A stretch of 64,000 nucleotides of DNA. It comes from Streptomyces albospinus. GTDB lineage: Bacteria > Actinomycetota > Actinomycetes > Streptomycetales > Streptomycetaceae. Where the stretch lies: NCBI RefSeq assembly GCF_014648695.1, contig NZ_BMRP01000022.1, positions 55,565 to 119,564 of the forward strand, given 5' to 3'. The position numbers and the translations under genes are program-made. Below, in pieces: positions 42,350-50,634 of the stretch; position 1 is the first letter of the stretch; the number at the start of each line of letters is the position of its first letter. The notes under the pieces were generated by a model. The model was not told where the DNA came from. It did no database searches and saw only the letters and a list, made by a program, of their open reading frames with translations.

Positions 42350-43587
42350 CTACTGTCCCCATCCCCCCTGCTCGCGCGGGTGTCCCCGCCGCGAGCGAGT
42401 GCTGACCGACCCGCGATTGCGGTGCGGTACTCATCCACCAGGCGCTCAAGGCCGACGGCCGGGCTGAAACCCTGCTCGTAACGGCGCCGGGCCGCCTGGC
42501 CCATCTCCCGGTTGCGGGCCGGCTCGGCCGCGATCCGGCGTATACAGGACACCAGCGAGGCGGACTCGCCCGGCCGGTGCAGCAGCCCGGTCACCCCGTC
42601 CTCGACGAGTTCGACGAAGGCGCCGTGACCGGCGGCGACGACCGGGACCCCCGCCGCCATCGCCTCGACGACCACCAGGCCGAACGCCTCCAGCCACGTC
42701 GAGGGAGCCACCACGGCGACCGACCGCGCGACGGCCTGCCGGCACTGAGCCGTGTCGTACAGGCCGACATACCGCACGTCGTCCCGGCCCGCCGCCCAGG
42801 CGGTCACCTCTCGCTCCAGCGGCCCCGTGCCGGCGACCACGAGCGGCACGCCCACACCGCCGCTCGCTGCGATCTCGTCCCACGCGGCCATGAGCAGCCG
42901 CACGCCCTTGGCCTCCGCGAGCCGGCCGAGATAGAGCAGATGCCCGCCGGCGCCCGATCGGCGGGCGTCCGGGTCGGGCACGAAGTTGTGCTTCACCGCC
43001 AGCCGTTCGGCCGGCATGCCGGCCCGCACCAGGACGTCGCGCTGCGCCGCGGAGATGCAGAAGAACCGCTCCACGCCGGACCACCACCGTCGCCGGTTGA
43101 CCGACAGGCTGACCGCGAGCGGCACCGTCGCAAGGCGCGAGCCCCGGTAGCAGCCGTGCCGGACGGCGGGCAGCGGCGTCGCCCCGACGCACTCGGTGCA
43201 CGGCCGGCCGTCCCGTTGCAGCGTGCCGGGCGGGCAGACCTGGGTGTAGTTGTGCAGCGTGGCGACGGCGGGCACCCCGGCGTCGGCGCAGGCGGCCAGC
43301 ACCGCGGGCGACAGGAGCGGGAAGACGTTGTGGACGTGCACCACGTCCGGCCGCTCGGTGCGCAGCCGGGCGGCCAGCTCCGCGCGGACCGCCGGGTTCC
43401 ACGGCACCAGCAGCGGCACCGCGGCCTTGCCAGGCAGGGACCGGGCGGCGATGTCGTCGCTGCGCCGCTCGAACACCTCTACCCGGTGACCGGCCGCGCG
43501 CAGCAGCGCCACCTCCTGGTCGACGACCTTGTTCTCCCCGCTCGGCTGCGCCGAGGCGTAGCGGTTGTGCACCACGAGGACGTGCAT
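42346..43587 (-). CDS. family 4 glycosyltransferase
   Basis: 413 residues, GT-B. N-terminal domain with LVVHNRYASAQPSGENKVVD (acceptor loop), DVVHVHNVFPLLSP and the Cys-rich segment GRPCTECVG found in a capsular GT subgroup; C-terminal donor domain with HLLYLGRLAEAKGVRLLM and the E-x7-E motif in EAFGLVVVEAMAAGVP. It adds a sugar to the lipid-linked repeat with retention. Donor unknown. ATG 43587 lies two bases after the polymerase stop and its stop overlaps the C-methyltransferase start. Confidence 0.92.
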   Translation of the reverse strand: MHVLVVHNRYASAQPSGENKVVDQEVALLRAAGHRVEVFERRSDDIAARSLPGKAAVPLLVPWNPAVRAELAARLRTERPDVVHVHNVFPLLSPAVLAACADAGVPAVATLHNYTQVCPPGTLQRDGRPCTECVGATPLPAVRHGCYRGSRLATVPLAVSLSVNRRRWWSGVERFFCISAAQRDVLVRAGMPAERLAVKHNFVPDPDARRSGAGGHLLYLGRLAEAKGVRLLMAAWDEIAASGGVGVPLVVAGTGPLEREVTAWAAGRDDVRYVGLYDTAQCRQAVARSVAVVAPSTWLEAFGLVVVEAMAAGVPVVAAGHGAFVELVEDGVTGLLHRPGESASLVSCIRRIAAEPARNREMGQAARRRYEQGFSPAVGLERLVDEYRTAIAGRSALARGGDTRASRGDGDSR

Positions 43588-43589
43588 GG

Positions 43590-44891
43590 TCAGGTCACCT
43601 CCGAACTCGGGGCCCAGCGCGGGATGCGTCGAGGAACTTCGGGCGTCGGGACGGGCGTGGCCGCGGCAGGTGCCGCCAGCAGCGAGGCGGCGACCGCCAG
43701 ATGCAGCAGATACGGCGAGGCGTCGCCAAGCCCGGCCTCGGTGTACGACGCGATCGCGCAGTAGCCGATGAGGAAGATCGCGCAGGCCCTCTCCAGCGAC
43801 GGTGGCCGCAGCAACGCGACACCGCCCAGCACGATGATGATCGCCGCCACGAGGGCGACGCCGATCAGACCCTGCTCGTTGTAGACGGCCAGCCAGCTGT
43901 TGTCGATCGGCAGCCCGCCGAACGACTTGTCGCCCAGGCCCACGCCGAACACCTGCTCCGTGGTCGTCCGGGGCGCCGCCAGCAGGGCGTCCCAGACCTT
44001 GGCCCGGCCGGTGAGGCTGGAGAAGTTCTCCTGGCTCTGTCCGCGCAGGAACCACGCCTGTAGCACGGAGCCGAGCGCCACCCCGGCCACCGCGGCGCAC
44101 AGCACCGCCCAGGTGAAGAACCGGCGGGCGGCGGCGCTGGTCAGGATGAGCGAGCCGATCGCCAACCCCAGCCCGATGAACAGGCCGAGCGTGGCCGTCC
44201 GGGTATGGGTCAACGCGAGCAGGACGAGGGAGGGCACGATGACGACCGCCGCGCCGGCCCGGTCGGTCCGGCGGCCCAGTACGAGCAGCACGGTGAGCCC
44301 GATGATCACCGCGGCGTACTGTCCGATCTGCGGCGGGGTGAGCGGCCACAGCGCGCCGACAAGGCGCCCGCCGTAGAGGTCGGGCATGGCCGCACCCGGT
44401 GAGACGACCAGGCCGGCGGCCACCGACCCGAGCACGGCGAAGTACATCCGGATGTGGTGCCGGACGAACGTCAGGCCGCCGTCCCACCACCGGCTGAGCA
44501 GCCACAGCGTGCCGACGAAGAGAGCCAGCCGGGCGCAGCGGAACAGCGCGCCGAACCCGGACTCCAGGTGCGCACTGGAGATCACGCTCGACACCAGCAG
44601 CAGGGTGAGCAGGGACAAGAAGGCGCTGGGTCGGATGCGCAGCCGGGGATTGAGAGCGAGCGCCAGCGCGAACGCGGCGACCAGCGCGCCCATGGTGACC
44701 AACTGGATGAGGGAGCGGGGCAGCGGGATGATGGTCTGCGCCCCGGCGGAGCCGAGCGTGTTGAGGACCAGCAACCCCCAGACGATCCCGACGATCCTCG
44801 GAGCGCCGGCAGGACGCGGTGCGGCGCCGGGCTGCGTTCCCGCCGTATCCGGTCCGCCCGGCAGCCCACCGCGCGTCAGGTGCCCGCCCAT
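43590..44891 (-). CDS. Wzy/O-antigen-ligase-like polymerase
   Basis: 433 residues with about ten transmembrane helices and one long periplasmic loop containing QSQENFSSLTGRAKVWDALL and GVGLGDKSFGGLPIDNSWL, the Wzy_C/ligase signature with the typical Arg before W. It would polymerise undecaprenyl-linked repeats on the outer leaflet, working with the Wzx-like flippase and the two Wzz-like proteins. ATG 44891 sits at the end of the beta-helix stop (TGAGATG), which makes it a better choice than the TTG at 44915. The first 40 residues are Gly/Pro-rich and cytosolic. Confidence 0.88.
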   Translation of the reverse strand: MGGHLTRGGLPGGPDTAGTQPGAAPRPAGAPRIVGIVWGLLVLNTLGSAGAQTIIPLPRSLIQLVTMGALVAAFALALALNPRLRIRPSAFLSLLTLLLVSSVISSAHLESGFGALFRCARLALFVGTLWLLSRWWDGGLTFVRHHIRMYFAVLGSVAAGLVVSPGAAMPDLYGGRLVGALWPLTPPQIGQYAAVIIGLTVLLVLGRRTDRAGAAVVIVPSLVLLALTHTRTATLGLFIGLGLAIGSLILTSAAARRFFTWAVLCAAVAGVALGSVLQAWFLRGQSQENFSSLTGRAKVWDALLAAPRTTTEQVFGVGLGDKSFGGLPIDNSWLAVYNEQGLIGVALVAAIIIVLGGVALLRPPSLERACAIFLIGYCAIASYTEAGLGDASPYLLHLAVAASLLAAPAAATPVPTPEVPRRIPRWAPSSEVT

Positions 44892-44892
44892 C

Positions 44893-46431
44893 TCAACCAC
44901 CGGCCTGTGGGTCAAGGGTGCTGCCCGCGTCCTGCTGGTACGGCGTCCCCTGCCACTGCCCGGAGTCGAGTATCCGGCTCGGGTCGTGGGCGACGAACTT
45001 CCATGGTCCGAGGTAGACGTTGTCGTGCCAGCGGTTGTGCTGCCTGCGGGTGATCGCCTCAGCCACCTGGTCGCCCTTGTAGGGCGACCAGTCCGGATAG
45101 GTGCCGTAGTTGGCCAGCAGCGCCATTCGGTCGCACTTCACCGTGCAGTCGACGACGGACTTGTCCAGCACGAAGCGGTTGCCGTGGATGTCCACCCGCT
45201 GGGTCTTCCACCGGCAGTCGGTGTAGAGCGGTGCGGTGGCGATCGCCGGCCGCGCGCAGCGGTCGGGGCGCCGCACCAGCAACGTGCAGTCATCGGACGA
45301 GGTGTTGGCCGGGCTGTTGCAGAACCGGTCGGCGTTCTCCCACAGGGTGATCCCGTTCCAGTTGTTCTCCAGCACGTTCCGGTAGATCTCGATCTTGTCC
45401 GTGCGGGCTCGGATCCGTGGTTCGCCGCCGGACTCGGACAGGTAGATGGTCGCGACCGGGAAGCTGTCGTCGCGGTCCGCGTACCTGCGGCCCTCGACCC
45501 AGTTGTTCCGCCGGATCGTGTTTCTCCGGATGACCGCGTTGTAGCTGGCCTCGTAGATCAGCGCGGCACCGTCGTTGGCATCGAGCACGTTGTCCTCGAT
45601 GCGGAAGTCGTTGTTGTCGGTGTCCGCCCACAACCCGGATCCGCGGTTGTCGTGCACCCAGTTGCCGCGCACGTCGGCGCCGTCGACGGCCCAGAACTTC
45701 ACGCCTCCGGTGCAGCCGCAGCCCGGCCGCCGCCGTTCCCAGTCGCCGGTGTTGTTGCCCGCGATCTCGTTGCCCTCGACCACCAGGTCGCTGATCCGGC
45801 CGCCGTTCTTGTACGCGTTCATTCCGTACTGTCCGTTGTCGCGCAGGCAGTTGGCGCGGACCCGCTGATGGGCACCGGCCATCAGCCCGGCCCCGGAGTT
45901 GTCCTGGATCGTCGCGTGCTCGATCACCCACCCGTCGGCCGAGTCATGGTTGACCACGCCCTCGTTCTGCGGCGCGACGAAACCCTGCACGGTCAGGTAG
46001 CGGATGGTGACGTTGCCGGCGGTACCGCCGAACGCGTACTGGTTCTTCTTCCGGCCGTCGAGCACCGCGCCCGGCGCACCGAGGTAGCGGTCCCCCTCCT
46101 TGGGGATGACCTGGGCGTAGCGGTCCGGGTCGAGCCTGTGCATGCCCGGGCGAAGCCAGAACGTGGTGTTCGGGGGGTTGCTCTTGGTCTGCGCCGCCAG
46201 GTCACCGACCACCGCGGGGTCGACCGTCACGGCGCCCGCCGGTGCCTTCGTCGGCCCGGCCGAGGGTTTGGCGCACACCCGAGCCACGGACGGGGACAGC
46301 GCCCCGGACGTGAACGGCGCAGCGGTCGGCGTTGCCCGGGTGCCCAGCGTGCTCTCACAGCCGGTCGCCGCCAGTAGGGCCAGCGCCAGCGGTGCCGCCG
46401 CCAACGCCCAGTGCCGCCTCTTGATCCCCAC
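44893..46431 (-). CDS. right-handed beta-helix lipoprotein
   Basis: 512 residues. The N-terminus has a signal with LALLAATGC, a likely lipobox ending at Cys about residue 26, then a Pro/Ala linker. From about residue 80 onward the sequence repeats short strand triplets rich in Asn, Gly and Asp (IRYLTVQGF, VIEHATIQDNSGAG, VVEGNEIAGNNT, FRIEDNVLDANDG), the parallel beta-helix used by polysaccharide lyases and mannuronan epimerases. An outer-face enzyme that cleaves or epimerises the polymer is plausible, but no catalytic triad can be named. GTG 46431 follows AGGGGGG. The stop overlaps the polymerase start. Confidence 0.88.
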   Translation of the reverse strand: MGIKRRHWALAAAPLALALLAATGCESTLGTRATPTAAPFTSGALSPSVARVCAKPSAGPTKAPAGAVTVDPAVVGDLAAQTKSNPPNTTFWLRPGMHRLDPDRYAQVIPKEGDRYLGAPGAVLDGRKKNQYAFGGTAGNVTIRYLTVQGFVAPQNEGVVNHDSADGWVIEHATIQDNSGAGLMAGAHQRVRANCLRDNGQYGMNAYKNGGRISDLVVEGNEIAGNNTGDWERRRPGCGCTGGVKFWAVDGADVRGNWVHDNRGSGLWADTDNNDFRIEDNVLDANDGAALIYEASYNAVIRRNTIRRNNWVEGRRYADRDDSFPVATIYLSESGGEPRIRARTDKIEIYRNVLENNWNGITLWENADRFCNSPANTSSDDCTLLVRRPDRCARPAIATAPLYTDCRWKTQRVDIHGNRFVLDKSVVDCTVKCDRMALLANYGTYPDWSPYKGDQVAEAITRRQHNRWHDNVYLGPWKFVAHDPSRILDSGQWQGTPYQQDAGSTLDPQAGG

Positions 46432-46439
46432 GCGCCCCC

Positions 46440-48419
46440 CTAGCCGCGGAACCTGAGCACGGTGGTGAACCCCTCCGCGCCGTCGGCGAAGCCGGTGCCG
46501 ACCAACGTGGTCGCGGGTTCCTTGCGCCCGAAGCCGGCGGAGTACCAGCCCAGCGGCGGGTCGGTCTCGCCGCGATGCGCCCGCCAGTTCAGCTGCCCGG
46601 GCAGGTCGAGCACCGCGGAGCGCTCCTCGCCGTCCCGGACCCAGGTGAGCACTGCCCGGTTGCCCGCCAGGTCCGCGGCGATCGCGGGGCCGAGGTGGAA
46701 CGCCAGGTGCACCTCGGCCCGGTGCGGGCCGCGCACCTCGTCGACCACCCTCAGCTCCTGGCTCGCGGCCGTCAGCTCCACCCGCCGGCGGTGCACGGAG
46801 CGCTGGTATCCGTCGTGCTCGGCGCACCAGCGGGCCGTCCCCCCGTCGAAGGCGCCGGAGGTGTCCGCGGCCAGGACGCGGCTCTTGGCATGCCGGGTCC
46901 ACAGGAACGGGCCGCCGGAGACGGACTGGTCACTGCCGTCCAGCCGCAGGGTGTTGTGGCCGAGGGTCGAGCGAAAGTACTGCCGCCACTCGGGCTGCCC
47001 GTGGTAGCAGAACGTCCCCGGGTCGGCGAGCACGTCGACCCCGTCGTGCCGGACCTCCACGGACAGCGCGTCCGCGTGGGCATGCGCGGCGATGGACAGG
47101 AAGCCGTGCGGACCACCGTCGCAGCGGCACCAGATCTCTGCCGGACCGCGCAGGATGGTCATGCCCGCGTCGGCGAAATGGGCCGGTCGGCTCGCCGGGC
47201 GGGTCACGGCCGGTGCGGATCCCTTGTCCGAGTACGGCCGGATGAGCGCGGCCAGCAGCGGGGTGCGCACATCGGTGCCGGTCACCGCCGGCCACCAGGC
47301 GAGCCGACCGAACACGGCGTCCCCGGTCGCCAGCAGCGAGGCCCAGCGGTCGGTGCCCGCGCCGTCCACGACCAGACCGTGCCCGTCGTCCGCGTCCCCC
47401 TGGCGCGGCGGCCGTAACCGGCTGTCCACGACGGCCGCAAGCGCATCGGTCATCCGCAGCAGCACCAACCGGATCGACGCGGGGACCGGCCTGCCTGCGG
47501 CATCCGCCTCGGCCACCGCGGCCAGGCCGAGCTCCAGCACGAGTCCGTGATACTCCGTCGCCAGCTCGCGGTTGAGGCCGGAGTCGAAGGTGTTGCTGCG
47601 CAGGTGCCGCTCCAGCGACCGCAGAGCGCCGGCCCGCCAACGCGCCGAGGAGGGGAACCACCCGAACGCGCAGGCCGCGGCGAACTGCCCGGCGGCCTCG
47701 GCGATGACGTGGTTGTTCGCCGAAGACCCCCGGCTGGGGAAGGCGGCCAGCCAGCGTTGGTGGTGCCAGATCTGGTTCAGCGCCACCGGGTTGCCCTCGA
47801 ACAGCCCGGCCGCGCCCGGCCAGCCGTCGAGCAGCCGGCGGATCCACACCCAGGACAGCAGCCGGATGCCCAGCTCGATGCCGCTGATCCAGTGCACGCC
47901 GCGCAGCGGCGCGTTGGCCGCCCACCACGACCGCAGGTGCTCGGCCACGCGCTCGGCGTACCGCTCGTTCCCGGTGATCGCGTAGGCGGCGGCGAGCACG
48001 GTGAGGTACTGATGCCGGGACAGCTCCCAGATCTGCTTGATGTCCCCGACCGCTTCCTCGTTCCGGTACGGCACGTCGAAGGCGTAGCCCCACGGCGCCC
48101 GGCGCCCGGTCTTCGGGTCGCACCACCAGTCCGGGTCGGCCAGGTCGTCGCGGACCACCCCGAAGTACTCGGCGTGCCCGTACATCAGCCGGTCCGCCTC
48201 GGCGATGAGACGTTTCGCGGCGTCCGGAGGTATGGCGGTGATCGTCCCGGCGGGCAGTACCGCGGTGAACCGGGCGCCGGTCACGCTCGGGCAGTGGGGC
48301 CGCGCCGACCGCCACAGCCGCCTGCGCACCGCGTCGCCCACCCGGCCGCCGACCTCCCGCGGTCCCATCCGGGACAGCCGCCGCAGGTACCAGCCCGCAC
48401 TCCCCGAGCTCACAGTCAT
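46440..48419 (-). CDS. heparinase II/III-like protein
   Basis: 659 residues. The N-terminal alpha/alpha toroid (WELSRHQYLTVLAAAYAITG, WISGIELGIRLLSWVWIRRL, then HHQRWLAAFPSRGSSANNHV with the conserved Asn-Asn-His) precedes a beta-sandwich that begins IAAHAHADALSVEVRHDG, the heparinase II/III signature. The His and Tyr residues typical of lyases are present. Copies in actinobacterial capsule clusters have no signal peptide, as here, so the protein may act in the cytosol on the lipid-linked repeat rather than degrade polymer. ATG 48419 overlaps the dehydrogenase stop by four bases. Confidence 0.9.
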   Translation of the reverse strand: MTVSSGSAGWYLRRLSRMGPREVGGRVGDAVRRRLWRSARPHCPSVTGARFTAVLPAGTITAIPPDAAKRLIAEADRLMYGHAEYFGVVRDDLADPDWWCDPKTGRRAPWGYAFDVPYRNEEAVGDIKQIWELSRHQYLTVLAAAYAITGNERYAERVAEHLRSWWAANAPLRGVHWISGIELGIRLLSWVWIRRLLDGWPGAAGLFEGNPVALNQIWHHQRWLAAFPSRGSSANNHVIAEAAGQFAAACAFGWFPSSARWRAGALRSLERHLRSNTFDSGLNRELATEYHGLVLELGLAAVAEADAAGRPVPASIRLVLLRMTDALAAVVDSRLRPPRQGDADDGHGLVVDGAGTDRWASLLATGDAVFGRLAWWPAVTGTDVRTPLLAALIRPYSDKGSAPAVTRPASRPAHFADAGMTILRGPAEIWCRCDGGPHGFLSIAAHAHADALSVEVRHDGVDVLADPGTFCYHGQPEWRQYFRSTLGHNTLRLDGSDQSVSGGPFLWTRHAKSRVLAADTSGAFDGGTARWCAEHDGYQRSVHRRRVELTAASQELRVVDEVRGPHRAEVHLAFHLGPAIAADLAGNRAVLTWVRDGEERSAVLDLPGQLNWRAHRGETDPPLGWYSAGFGRKEPATTLVGTGFADGAEGFTTVLRFRG

Positions 48420-50605
48420 CGCGCCCTCGCCAACGTCACCGGCGCGCCGCCGGCCAGCCCGGCCTGCACGGCGAGGGTGGCCGCCGTGGTGGCGACCAGC
48501 GACTCCAGCGGCACCGGCATCGGCCCGCCGGTCCGCACGGCCTTGACGAACGCGGCCAGTTCGGCGGACTGGCCCTTGTCCCGGGCCTTGGGCAGCCGCG
48601 AACTGACCCACCGCTTGCGGCGGCCGTCGTACACCGCGGCACGGACGAAGTCGTCGAGCCGCAGCACCTTGCCGTCCGCGACCAGGTCCAGCGTCTCCTT
48701 GGGGAAGCCGGGCGAACCGGTGGTGACGTAGCTGACGGTGGCGGTGGATCCGTCCGGGTAGCGCAGCACGACCTGTAGGTCCTCGTTGCCGGGCGTGGTG
48801 ATCGCATAGACCGAGACCGGGTCGGCCTTGAGCAGCCAGCTCGCCGTGTCGATGAAGTGCCCGCCCTCGCCGGCGAACCGCGAGCCCTCGGTGCCCTGTT
48901 GGAGGTACCAGCTGCCATGCTCCAGCCGGCCCGCGTTGACCAGGTAGCGCAGGCTCGCCGGACCGGAACGGGCGCCGAACCGCTTCCTGGCCTCATTCAG
49001 CAGCGGCGCGAACCGGCGGTTGAAGCCCACCTGCAACCGGTCGTTGCCGGACTCCTCCACCGCCGCGAGCACGCCGGCCAGCTCGTCCTCGTCGAGCGCC
49101 AACGGCTTCTCCACGAACACCGCCTTGCCGGCCAGCAGCGCCCTCCGGGTCAGTTCGGCGTGCGAGCTGTGCCGGGTGACCACGAACACCGCGTCGATCA
49201 ACGGGTCGCCGAGCACGGCGTCGAGATCGGTGGTCGCCTCGGCGAAGCCGAACTTCCGCTGCGCATTGGCCGCGGACAGCGCCGTCGTGGTGACGACCGT
49301 CGACAACGCGACGCCGTCGCGCTGTGCCAGGTGCGGCAGCAGCATCGACGTCGCGTAGTTGCCCGCGCCGACGAACGCCAGCCGCACCGGCGCCTCGGCG
49401 GACCGCGCCGGGGTGGGCGCCGTGCCGCTGCGCCTGTTCACCGCGGGCACGGCCACCGCCGGGGCCTCCGCTTCCCCCGCGTGTTCGGGGTACCGGAACA
49501 GCACGGCCACGGCCTTCAGGTCGCCGTCCTTCAGGCGCTGGTACGTCTCGACGGCGTCATCGAAGTCGGCGATGTGGGAGACCAGGGGCTCCACGTCGAC
49601 GCTGCCGCGGGCGACGAGATCGAGGAAGCACGCCAGGTTGCGGCGCTCGGTCCAGCGCACGTAGCCGATCGGGTAGTCCCGCCCTTCGAGCTCGTACTCC
49701 GGGTCGTAGCGCCCGGGGCCGTAACTGCGGGAGAACCGGACGTCGAGCTCCTTCTCGTAGTACGCGTTCCACGGCAGGTCCAGGCGGCACTTGCCGATGT
49801 CGACGACCCGGCCGCGGTCCCGGCAGAGCCGGGCGGCCAGCTCGACGGGTTGGTTGCTGCCGCCGCCGGCGGCCAGGTACACGTGGTCCACGCCGTGACC
49901 GCCGGTGAGTTCGGCGACGGCAGCTTCCACCGCCGTGGACGCGGGATCGCCGCAGGCCGCGGCGCCCAGGCGCTCCGCGAGCTCGCAGCGCACCGGGTCG
50001 GGGTCGACCCCGACGACGCGGACTCCCGAGGCGCCCAGCAGCTGCACCACCAGCTGCCCGATCAGCCCGAGGCCGATGACCAGCGCCACATCGCCCAGCT
50101 GTGGCTCGCCGCGGCGGACACCCTGCAACGCGATCGACCCGACGGTGCCGAAGGCCGCGTGCCGCGGCGCGAGGCCGTCCGGCACCCGGGCGTAGAGGTT
50201 CTTCGGCACCCAGTTCAGCTCGGCATGCAACGCGTGCTCGTTGCCGGCGCAGGCCACGAGGTCGCCGACCTTCACCTCGTCGATCCCGGCACCGACCTGC
50301 TCGACCACCCCGCACAGCGAGTAGCCCAGCGGCGTATAGGAGTCCAGCTTGCCCATCACCTTGCGGTAGGTGGCGGGCACCCCGTTGGTGGCCACGCTCT
50401 GCACGACCTTGGCCACCTGGTCCGGCCGGGAGCGGGCCTTGCCCAGCATCGACATGCCGGCCTCGGACACCTTCATGAGCTCGGTCCCGGTGGAGATCAA
50501 CGAGTAGGCGCTGCGGACCAGCACACCGCCCGGCTTGCACCCCGGCACCGGCACGTCGAGCACCGTCAGCTCGCCGCTCTTGTAGTTCTGCACAACCTGT
50601 TTCAC
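48416..50605 (-). CDS. fused zinc-type dehydrogenase and Gfo/Idh/MocA oxidoreductase
   Basis: 729 residues, two enzymes in one chain. Residues about 1-360 are an MDR alcohol-dehydrogenase-like fold (GVLVRSAYSLISTGTELMKV, VGDLVACAGNEHALH, cofactor motif VIGLGLIGQLVVQLLG). Residues about 400-729 are a Gfo/Idh/MocA protein (LAFVGAGNYATSMLLPHL, VEKPLALDEDEL with the catalytic Lys of EKP, EGGHFIDTASWLL). This bi-domain architecture is common beside heparinase II/III-like and AsnB-like genes in capsule clusters. It probably oxidises and re-reduces a nucleotide sugar or removes an acyl group from a precursor. Start is GTG 50605 with AGGGGAC upstream. Confidence 0.92.
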   Translation of the reverse strand: MKQVVQNYKSGELTVLDVPVPGCKPGGVLVRSAYSLISTGTELMKVSEAGMSMLGKARSRPDQVAKVVQSVATNGVPATYRKVMGKLDSYTPLGYSLCGVVEQVGAGIDEVKVGDLVACAGNEHALHAELNWVPKNLYARVPDGLAPRHAAFGTVGSIALQGVRRGEPQLGDVALVIGLGLIGQLVVQLLGASGVRVVGVDPDPVRCELAERLGAAACGDPASTAVEAAVAELTGGHGVDHVYLAAGGGSNQPVELAARLCRDRGRVVDIGKCRLDLPWNAYYEKELDVRFSRSYGPGRYDPEYELEGRDYPIGYVRWTERRNLACFLDLVARGSVDVEPLVSHIADFDDAVETYQRLKDGDLKAVAVLFRYPEHAGEAEAPAVAVPAVNRRSGTAPTPARSAEAPVRLAFVGAGNYATSMLLPHLAQRDGVALSTVVTTTALSAANAQRKFGFAEATTDLDAVLGDPLIDAVFVVTRHSSHAELTRRALLAGKAVFVEKPLALDEDELAGVLAAVEESGNDRLQVGFNRRFAPLLNEARKRFGARSGPASLRYLVNAGRLEHGSWYLQQGTEGSRFAGEGGHFIDTASWLLKADPVSVYAITTPGNEDLQVVLRYPDGSTATVSYVTTGSPGFPKETLDLVADGKVLRLDDFVRAAVYDGRRKRWVSSRLPKARDKGQSAELAAFVKAVRTGGPMPVPLESLVATTAATLAVQAGLAGGAPVTLARAR

Positions 50606-50634
50606 CCGAAGTCCCCTTGTTTCTCAGCCGTCTT

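Noticed and set aside
42346..44505. A single 719-residue minus-strand protein
   Set aside because: It is the GT4 frame plus the antisense-shadow N-terminal extension over the polymerase gene; the GT4 starts at 43587.
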